Source of the DNA: Ruminococcus sp. CAG:382
Lineage (GTDB): Bacteria; Bacillota; Clostridia; Oscillospirales; CAG-382
NCBI GenBank assembly: GCA_000433115.1
Contig: FR892142.1
Location: forward strand, 1-5,850
DNA length: 5,850 nucleotides
Reading direction: 5' to 3'
Shown here: positions 1 through 5,850 of the stretch, piece by piece
Numbering within the stretch: the first letter of the stretch is position 1
How the letters are laid out: each line of letters begins with the position of its first letter
Notes under the pieces: model-generated
What the model was told of the DNA's origin: nothing
The model's input: the letters and a program-made list of their open reading frames with translations, nothing else
The model's database searches: none
Translations under genes and position numbers: made by a program

Positions 1-1
1 A

Positions 2-757
2 AAATCGCCGATGACCGAGCTTGTAACTTCGCTTGCCTCATATTCCAAGGACAGCTACACCGTGACCGCAGCCGCCGACGGCGAGAGGATAACCGTCCCT
101 GCGTATATCACCGTTGACTGTGTGAAATACGTACCGAAAATCGGCAAAAACGCCTTTGCCTCCTGCACGGGAGAGGTATATATCCCGGCGACCGTCACAT
201 CGATAGACAAAAACGCCTTTGCCCCCGGCATAACGGTTCATGTCGAAGAAGCAACGGCGGAAAAGCTGAAGGACATCGATAATATAGAAATCGTCATCGA
301 AGAAAGCATAGAAAAGACCGCCGTAGCTGCTGTCTACGGCGGCGGAAAATCTCAGGAAGCATGCGGCTTCACACTGTCGTCCACGACGACATATGCGTCC
401 GCTGTCGCGAAGTACATAAACTTCCTCACCCTCGGACCGATTCTCGCCGGCGGCTCAATGCTTCTGATAGTCGGCTTCGGGCTTGTAATGCTGCTTATTC
501 GCGGCTGCGGTGATAACGGTCAGACTGCGGTGAGCGGCATCCGTGTGTTCATTTCGATTTTCGCGGCGGGGTTTGTGACGACGACGCTCAACACCGTCAT
601 CCTGCGCTACATCACCTACCCTTCATGGGCGGGTCGCGCGTTTTATATCGTCTGGATACCCCGTGTCGCGGAGGAACTCATCGTCTGCGTCATCCAGTCC
701 TATTTCATAGCGCTGCTCTATGATCTGTACAGAGCAAGATTCGCCTCGCGGAACTGA
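2..757 (+). CDS. BspA-like leucine-rich-repeat membrane protein, 5' end probably outside the window
   Basis: The frame is open to the left edge. The first ATG (position 11) has no visible ribosome binding site, so the true start is probably upstream. Residue numbers below count from that ATG. Residues 17-75 look like BspA-type (LRR_5) repeats: an opening 'ITVPAYITVDCVKY' block, then two KNAFA units at residues 46-50 and 67-71, 21 residues apart. Residues 80-130 are a linker. Hydrophobic segments follow at about 136-163, 177-195 and 219-237, ending in a short basic tail. LRR_5 repeats are usually outside the cell, so the repeats are probably exported and anchored by the C-terminal membrane bundle. 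I do not recognise the membrane part as a known family and assign no substrate or partner. The last 40 bp overlap the 3' end of the opposing gene. I am fairly sure it is a real gene; its function is unknown. Confidence 0.8.
   Translation, partial: KSPMTELVTSLASYSKDSYTVTAAADGERITVPAYITVDCVKYVPKIGKNAFASCTGEVYIPATVTSIDKNAFAPGITVHVEEATAEKLKDIDNIEIVIEESIEKTAVAAVYGGGKSQEACGFTLSSTTTYASAVAKYINFLTLGPILAGGSMLLIVGFGLVMLLIRGCGDNGQTAVSGIRVFISIFAAGFVTTTLNTVILRYITYPSWAGRAFYIVWIPRVAEELIVCVIQSYFIALLYDLYRARFASRN
145..223 (+). repeat. Pair of exact 16-bp direct repeats inside the LRR coding region
   Basis: CAAAAACGCCTTTGCC occurs at 145-160 and again at 208-223. The offset of 63 bp is exactly 21 codons. The repeats encode the KNAFA core of two successive leucine-rich units. 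Identity at the nucleotide level, including third codon positions, suggests recent duplication or gene conversion of the repeat unit. Confidence 0.8.
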
Positions 758-1077
758 CGTATCTGTTCGCAAAGCGCGCCGTCGTAGCTTACCGAGATGC
801 GGGAGATATAGGTGCGGGCAAGTATGAACGCAGACGCGCTTCCGCTGTCTGCCGACTGCAGTGCGAGAGCATAGTTTCTGAGCTGGCGCACATCGCGGTA
901 ATTTCCGAGGCGTTCGAAGATCTCAAGCGCCGTTTCGTAATCGCCCGCCTCAAGGCATCTGATTGCGTCATCATAGTTACCTCCGCGGTTCACCCACCGT
1001 ATGCAGAGACACCCCGCGACAAACAGCACGCACAAAATTGCGGCGATCGCATTGACTCTTGTTTTTCTGTTTCTCAT
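718..1077 (-). CDS. Small anchored protein with a tetratricopeptide-like repeat
   Basis: 119 residues. I chose the ATG at 1077 because AGGAG lies 9 nt upstream and the residues after it form a natural N-terminus (MRNRKTR then a hydrophobic stretch). The longer frame back to 1248 would add a low-complexity basic peptide read through the leader and promoter. Residues 9-28 are a membrane segment or signal peptide. VAGC at 20-23 fits a lipobox, so the protein could instead be a lipoprotein with Cys23 as the modified residue. Residues 34-68 carry a TPR-like helical pair (YDDAIRCLEAGDYETALEIFERLGNY, paraphrased by its AGDY-A-F-LGNY spacing), common in clostridial proteins of unknown role. The rest is predicted helical. 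TPR units bind proteins, so an envelope scaffold role is plausible. The stop lies 40 bp inside the opposing gene. It is 184 bp downstream of spo0A and has its own likely promoter. The specific function is unknown. Confidence 0.75.
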   Translation of the reverse strand: MRNRKTRVNAIAAILCVLFVAGCLCIRWVNRGGNYDDAIRCLEAGDYETALEIFERLGNYRDVRQLRNYALALQSADSGSASAFILARTYISRISVSYDGALCEQIRQFREANLALYRS

Positions 1078-1115
1078 ACCTGTTCGCTCCTTTCGCGGAA
1101 GGACCCGGCGGCTGG

Positions 1116-1160
1116 GGGAACGCCCTGAACCTGTTTCACGGCGCTCCCTTTTTCTTTTTC
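1116..1160 (+). terminator. Plus-strand intrinsic terminator, antisense to the leader of the TPR gene
   Basis: GGGAACGCC (1116-1124) pairs with GGCGCTCCC (1140-1148) over 9 bp, with one G-U wobble. Inside it, TGAA (1126-1129) can pair with TTCA (1135-1138). It is followed at once by TTTTTCTTTTTC (1149-1160). The T-tract is on the plus strand only, so it should stop plus-strand transcripts, most likely those of the LRR gene ending 360 bp upstream. On the minus strand the same hairpin sits in the TPR gene's leader without a U-tract. Confidence 0.7.
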
Positions 1161-1192
1161 GGAAAACCGCTTTCTTTCCTTCCTGTGATTTC

Positions 1193-1221
1193 ATTATACA
1201 TGAAGTGCTGTCCGATAAAAA
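1193..1221 (-). promoter_or_regulatory. Likely sigma-A promoter of the TPR gene
   Basis: On the minus strand a perfect TATAAT (complement of 1193-1198) directly follows TG. The -35 region about 17 bp upstream is weak (TTTTTA, complement of 1216-1221). The start of transcription would be near 1186, giving a leader of about 110 nt. The element overlaps the inverted repeat at 1208-1227. The -10 is convincing and the -35 is not. Confidence 0.45.
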
Positions 1222-1227
1222 GGACAG
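1208..1227. repeat. Perfect inverted repeat CTGTCC-N8-GGACAG over the TPR gene promoter
   Basis: CTGTCC at 1208-1213 and GGACAG at 1222-1227 flank the 8-nt spacer GATAAAAA. No T-tract follows on either strand, so it is a poor intrinsic terminator for spo0A. Its overlap with the -35 region of the TPR gene promoter would suit an operator. It could also be a simple RNA hairpin in the spo0A 3' untranslated region. Confidence 0.4.
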
Positions 1228-1261
1228 GCGCGGAAAAATGAGGAACAAATAAAAAACGGAG

Positions 1262-2041
1262 TTATTTCATGGCGGGAATACGGTTCTTGAGGCGGAGGTT
1301 ATCGGCGATAAGGGCGATGAATTCGGAGTTTGTCGGCTTGCCGCGGCTTGTCTGCACGGTGTATCCGAAATATGAATTCAGCACATCGAGATCGCCTCTG
1401 TCCCACGCCACTTCAATTGCGTGGCGGATCGCACGCTCCACACGTGACGATGTGGTGGAGTACATTTTCGCGACGGTGGGATAAAGCGTTTTGGTCACGG
1501 AATTGATGATGTCACCGGTTTTCATCACCATCATTATTGAAGTCCGCAGATACTGATAGCCTTTGATATGAGCCGGTACGCCGATCTGGTGAATGACCTT
1601 TGTCACCTGTGCTTCAAGATCGGCTTCGGCGGGCAGGCGCTCCCCGACACTGCGTCCGCGTTCCGCCAGACGGAGAATACGCTCTGCGAGGAATCCGAAG
1701 TCAGGCGGTTTTATCATACAGTATGCCGCGCCGCATTCACAGCATTCTTCAAACATGTTCTGATTGTTGAAGGTTGCGAGCACAATGAACTTCGGCGTGG
1801 TTTCGCGCATCTGACGCTTGACCGACTTCATGAGCCAGAGACAATCGAACTTGTCCAGATACACCTCCGAGACAACTATGTCCGGCTTGAGCCGTACGAT
1901 TTTTCCGAGCGCCTCCTCGGCATCGCCTGCTTCGGCGAGTACACTGATATCAAACTTTCTCATCTCGCTCGCGCACTGCTTGCGGAATTCCTTGTTCGGA
2001 TCTGCTATGACAATTTTTGTGTTACTCGATGTGTTTTCCAT
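1262..2041 (-). CDS. spo0A: Spo0A, sporulation response regulator with an altered phosphoacceptor
   Basis: 259 residues, close to the 267 of the Bacillus subtilis protein. I chose the ATG at 2041 because GGAGGG lies 8 nt upstream; the in-frame ATG at 2074 overlaps the promoter -10 and cannot be in the transcript. Residues 9-130 are a receiver domain. The C-terminal half (about 143-259) is a classic Spo0A DNA-binding domain: HQIGVPAHIKGYQYLR (151-166), recognition helix TSSRVERAIRHAIEVAW (197-213) and GKPTNSEFIALIAD (234-247). It should therefore bind 0A boxes and control sporulation or stationary-phase genes. The receiver is degenerate. The phosphorylated Asp of the family is Glu59 (in PDIVVSEV), the second acidic-pocket Asp is Pro15 (ADPN instead of ADDN), and the conserved switch Thr is Ala89, followed by Thr90. 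The conserved Lys111 remains. Activation by a normal phosphorelay is thus doubtful. spo0A usually follows spoIVB; here the upstream gene is a cation ATPase with its own terminator, so spo0A is transcribed alone or with the TPR gene. The identity is very secure. Confidence 0.96.
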   Translation of the reverse strand: MENTSSNTKIVIADPNKEFRKQCASEMRKFDISVLAEAGDAEEALGKIVRLKPDIVVSEVYLDKFDCLWLMKSVKRQMRETTPKFIVLATFNNQNMFEECCECGAAYCMIKPPDFGFLAERILRLAERGRSVGERLPAEADLEAQVTKVIHQIGVPAHIKGYQYLRTSIMMVMKTGDIINSVTKTLYPTVAKMYSTTSSRVERAIRHAIEVAWDRGDLDVLNSYFGYTVQTSRGKPTNSEFIALIADNLRLKNRIPAMK

Positions 2042-2074
2042 GGTGTTTTCCCTCCGGTTTTTATTGTTTGCCAT

Positions 2075-2103
2075 ATTTTAACATAAAAGTTTGCAAAAAG
2101 CAA
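2075..2103 (-). promoter_or_regulatory. Sigma-A promoter of spo0A with extended -10
   Basis: Read on the minus strand, TTGCTT (complement of 2098-2103) is followed after exactly 17 bp by TAAAAT (complement of 2075-2080), preceded by TGT as in an extended -10. Transcription should start near 2068, giving a leader of about 27 nt with the GGAGGG ribosome binding site. I found no good sigma-H promoter, which drives spo0A induction in Bacillus. Confidence 0.75.
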
Positions 2104-2108
2104 TACCC

Positions 2109-2139
2109 TGCGGCAAATTTTTTGCCACTATTTGCCGCA
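2109..2139. promoter_or_regulatory. Perfect 9-bp inverted repeat just upstream of the spo0A promoter, possible operator
   Basis: TGCGGCAAA at 2109-2117 and TTTGCCGCA at 2131-2139 are exact reverse complements separated by 13 bp, so their centres are 22 bp apart, about two helical turns. The repeat lies about 41 to 71 bp upstream of the predicted start, the usual place for an activator that contacts RNA polymerase. The symmetry is seen directly; the regulator is unknown. Confidence 0.5.
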
Positions 2140-2450
2140 ATATTTTTCCCGAAGCGACAATATGTAGCTGTATTCAGGCAAAATCGACGCAAAATGTGGT
2201 AAGACCTGAAATTGAGCCAATGCTCTGCACACGAAAGAAAGCTCGGCGGCGTGGGTAACGTGTGTTCATATCACATTCCGGCTTTGCCGGTTGCCAACTC
2301 CCGGACACATTGTACCGCGGCGCGGCAATTATACAACAAAGAATACCATACACGGCGTTTTTTCCGGCATTTATATTATACTGTTTTTTGCGTAGTATCA
2401 AATAGGAAAGAAAAAATTTGTCCGCAATTTTTTTATCGATCTTCGCACCG
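2140..2450. other. Gene-free interval between spo0A and the ATPase terminator, with a GC-rich core
   Basis: No supported protein gene lies here. The minus-strand frame at 2174-2401 opens with TTG inside a promoter-like TTGATA, has no ribosome binding site and resembles no family I know. The flanks are A+T-rich, but about 2220-2327 is clearly G+C-rich and holds short helices: CACACG (2228-2233) with CGTGTG (2259-2264), and CCGGC-TTT-GCCGG near 2278-2290. TTCAGG (2173-2178) and CCTGAA (2205-2210) form another inverted repeat. Two minus-strand TATAAT boxes (complements of 2328-2333 and 2375-2380) lie just before the GC-rich core, without convincing -35 partners. A small RNA is possible but not shown. 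Confidence 0.3.
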
Positions 2451-2490
2451 AAAAAAACAAATCACGCTGTCCCGACGGACAGCGTGATTT
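2451..2490 (-). terminator. Intrinsic terminator of the cation ATPase gene
   Basis: A perfect 14-bp stem (2459-2472 with 2477-2490) encloses a 4-nt loop, CGAC on the plus strand. On the minus strand it ends in GATTTG and a seven-T tract (complement of 2451-2457). It starts 13 bp past the ATPase stop codon. The plus-strand side is followed by TTTTATTAT-like sequence, so weak bidirectional action is possible. It insulates spo0A from ATPase transcription. Confidence 0.93.
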
Positions 2491-2503
2491 TATTATCGGT
2501 ATA

Positions 2504-5143
<2,640 letters not shown>

Positions 5144-5173
5144 TTCAATTCCTCCGTTTTGCGTTTGTCCGGC

Positions 5174-5215
5174 AAAATAAAAAACTCAGAAACATCCGGA
5201 CGACTGTATCTGAGT
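5174..5215 (-). terminator. Riboswitch-controlled intrinsic terminator in the ATPase leader
   Basis: On the minus strand ACTCAGA (complement of 5209-5215) pairs with TCTGAGT (complement of 5184-5190). ACA/TGT extends the stem after one T-T mismatch. TTTTTATTTT follows (complement of 5174-5183). It ends just before the GGAGG ribosome binding site, so it is the natural off-state of the leader. Its 5' arm can instead pair with the segment at 5235-5244. Confidence 0.85.
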
Positions 5216-5236
5216 CACAAAAGCAAAATATGAAGT

Positions 5237-5276
5237 GAGACTCAATATACAGCGCATGGTATATATTATGAGTCTC
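5237..5276 (-). promoter_or_regulatory. Anti-antiterminator hairpin overlapping the aptamer's closing strand
   Basis: On the minus strand GAGACTCA (complement of 5269-5276) pairs perfectly with TGAGTCTC (complement of 5237-5244). Inside, ATATAC can pair with GTATAT. The 5' arm includes the CTC that closes aptamer helix P1, and the 3' arm is also complementary to the 5' arm of the terminator. The two pairings are therefore mutually exclusive. Confidence 0.7.
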
Positions 5277-5368
5277 GCAAATTAAAACAAGCCAGACCGT
5301 TATTTTCGGCCGAGTGTTGACTTGTTGGGGCAACGGCGTAGTCCGAAGCTCCTTGCTACTCCCTCGCA
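5270..5368 (-). promoter_or_regulatory. yybP-ykoY manganese riboswitch aptamer
   Basis: The minus-strand leader has the two signatures of this family: GGGAGTAGC at the 5' side (complement of 5355-5363) and GCGAGACTC at the 3' side (complement of 5270-5278). GAG before GGAGTA can pair with CTC after GAGA to close helix P1. AACAAG (complement of 5321-5326) pairs with CTTGTT (complement of 5286-5291), enclosing the family-like GTCAACACTC segment and a GGCCG/CGGTC hairpin. yybP-ykoY RNAs sense Mn2+ and usually switch on exporters, including P-type ATPases, when the metal is high. The position directly ahead of a P-type ATPase, with a terminator between, agrees. The predicted transcript start near 5368 places the aptamer at the very 5' end of the RNA. 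Confidence 0.9.
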
Positions 5369-5374
5369 AAGTAA

Positions 5375-5403
5375 ATCTTACCACGCTTTTGCTCCCGATT
5401 CAA
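5375..5403 (-). promoter_or_regulatory. Sigma-A promoter of the riboswitch-ATPase transcript
   Basis: Minus strand: TTGAAT (complement of 5398-5403), a 17-bp spacer, then TAAGAT (complement of 5375-5380) preceded by TGG as an extended -10. The start falls near 5368, at the 5' edge of the aptamer. Both boxes and the spacing are good. Confidence 0.75.
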
Positions 5404-5540
5404 TAATTTTTTATTTCATAATTGTTAACATTCCATTGCCGACACTTCTCTGCCTTTCGCTGACCTTGTTTGCAGATGCTTGACATAATGTTGCCAATAA
5501 TTCCGTAACATTCCAAAAGAACAGCATATTTTTTTCGCGC
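5404..5540. other. A+T-rich spacer between the divergent ATPase and membrane-protein promoters
   Basis: No gene is supported here. The direct repeat TAACATTCCA occurs at 5426-5435 and 5506-5515, exactly 80 bp apart. A consensus-like TTGACA is at 5480-5485 on the plus strand, but no matching -10 follows at 16-18 bp. The minus-strand frame at 5411-5602 lacks a ribosome binding site and coding character. Confidence 0.3.
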
Positions 5541-5574
5541 TTCGACGTTTGCCGCACACCTCGGGTAGTATAAT
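5541..5574 (+). promoter_or_regulatory. Possible Spo0A-activated sigma-A promoter for the rightward gene
   Basis: A perfect TATAAT is at 5569-5574. No proper -35 lies 16-18 bp upstream. TTCGACG at 5541-5547 matches 6 of 7 bases of a 0A box in inverse orientation (TTCGACA), and its TTCGAC is 22 bp from the -10. Spo0A-activated sigma-A promoters such as spoIIG and spoIIE have a similarly over-long gap with 0A boxes over the -35. The start would be near 5581. Confidence 0.4.
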
Positions 5575-5596
5575 TCAATTCACCGTAAACGCCATG

Positions 5597-5622
5597 ACGC
5601 ACATGGAGCAGTCTCCGTGCGT
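5597..5622 (+). repeat. Hairpin in the leader of the rightward gene
   Basis: ACGCAC (5597-5602) pairs with GTGCGT (5617-5622), and GGAG (5605-5608) with CTCC (5613-5616), around the loop CAGT. The only interruption is a 2-nt AT bulge. A second, weaker helix GCGG-AATGAA-CCGC follows near 5645-5658. No U-tract follows either, so they are not terminators. They would lie in a leader of about 127 nt if transcription starts near 5581. Confidence 0.5.
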
Positions 5623-5707
5623 GCGTTCCTGACTGTCACTCCGCGCGGAATGAACCGCCGCGACGGATGAATATTACGGATGTATAACAAGAAAGGATGT
5701 TCGGAAA

Positions 5708-5850
5708 ATGGACAAAACAAAGAGTCCCGCAATGTCGGGACTGAAAAGCGGAGCGGCGAGCTGGATAATATTCGGCTGTACCGTAATACTCGGACTGTGC
5801 GATCTGAAAAGCGGCGTGTGCATACTGCCGCTCTGCCTGCTTATCGCGCT
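5708..5850 (+). CDS. N-terminus of an unidentified membrane protein, cut by the window end
   Basis: The ATG at 5708 is preceded by AAAGGA ending about 10 nt upstream, an acceptable ribosome binding site. The 47 visible codons encode a short polar start (MDKTKSPAMSGLKSGAA) and two hydrophobic stretches at about residues 19-31 and 37-48, separated by CDLKSG. This is the start of a polytopic membrane protein. The possible Spo0A-linked promoter makes an early sporulation membrane protein, for example one like SpoIIE with its N-terminal membrane bundle, worth considering, but too little sequence is visible to claim it. It is transcribed away from the ATPase. Confidence 0.65.
   Translation, partial: MDKTKSPAMSGLKSGAASWIIFGCTVILGLCDLKSGVCILPLCLLIA

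Noticed and set aside
1208..1227. CTGTCC/GGACAG hairpin as the spo0A terminator
   Set aside because: The stem is only 6 bp and no U-tract follows on the minus strand. It is kept only as an inverted repeat.
1078..1248. Longer N-terminus of the TPR protein
   Set aside because: The added 57 residues are read through the promoter and leader and are basic and low in complexity. The ATG at 1077 has AGGAG upstream and begins a natural signal or membrane segment.
2042..2074. Eleven-residue N-terminal extension of Spo0A from the ATG at 2074
   Set aside because: It overlaps the -10 box of the promoter and lies upstream of the predicted start. The ATG at 2041 has GGAGGG at ideal spacing and gives a family-like length.
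1568..2086. 172-residue plus-strand reading frame opposite spo0A
   Set aside because: It is a shadow of spo0A; the minus-strand product is unambiguous.
2151..2191. 0A boxes upstream of spo0A for autoregulation
   Set aside because: The best candidates (in GAAGCGACAAT and AAATCGACGCA) match only about 5 of 7 bases, which is expected by chance.
2174..2401. 75-residue minus-strand reading frame in the spacer
   Set aside because: It has a TTG start inside a promoter-like box, no ribosome binding site and no recognisable domain.
5145..5384. 79-residue minus-strand reading frame over the riboswitch
   Set aside because: It runs through the aptamer and terminator, overlaps the promoter -10, and has no start signal.
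5480..5508. Plus-strand promoter starting with TTGACA
   Set aside because: No acceptable -10 occurs 16-18 bp downstream.

Overview
The window looks like chromosomal DNA from an endospore-forming or formerly spore-forming member of the Clostridia, probably an uncultivated gut lineage. The evidence is a Spo0A orthologue with an intact Spo0A-type DNA-binding domain, GGAGG-type ribosome binding sites, sigma-A-like promoters, and a BspA-like repeat protein of the kind common in gut Firmicutes. Base composition is moderate, and the intergenic regions are clearly richer in A+T than the genes. I see no transposase, integrase, phage gene, CRISPR array, tRNA or rRNA.

Layout: (1) Positions 1-757, plus strand: the 3' part of a membrane protein with two BspA-like leucine-rich repeats followed by about three membrane segments. 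(2) Positions 718-1077, minus strand: a small membrane- or lipid-anchored protein with one tetratricopeptide-like repeat. It overlaps gene 1 tail to tail by 40 bp. A strong plus-strand intrinsic terminator lies beyond its start, at 1116-1160. (3) Positions 1262-2041, minus strand: spo0A, the sporulation master regulator. Its receiver domain is degenerate, with Glu where the phosphorylated Asp should be. A clear sigma-A promoter and a perfect inverted repeat lie upstream. (4) Positions 2104-2450: a gene-free stretch that ends at the terminator of the next gene. (5) Positions 2504-5143, minus strand: a full-length P-type IIA cation ATPase. (6) Positions 5174-5403: the ATPase's promoter, a yybP-ykoY manganese riboswitch, and an intrinsic terminator built from four alternating complementary segments. 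(7) Positions 5541-5850, plus strand: a divergent promoter with a near-match to the Spo0A box, a structured leader, and the start of an unidentified membrane protein cut off by the window edge.

How it fits together: the riboswitch and ATPase form a self-contained metal-homeostasis unit. Manganese should stabilise the aptamer, release the antiterminator and allow synthesis of an efflux pump. spo0A is separate from this unit, and its normal partner spoIVB is not next to it. The altered receiver suggests that its activity is not set by a standard phosphorelay. The most interesting points are the D-to-E Spo0A, the four-segment riboswitch platform, the possible Spo0A-controlled promoter at 5541-5574, and the overlapping antisense arrangement at 718-1160.
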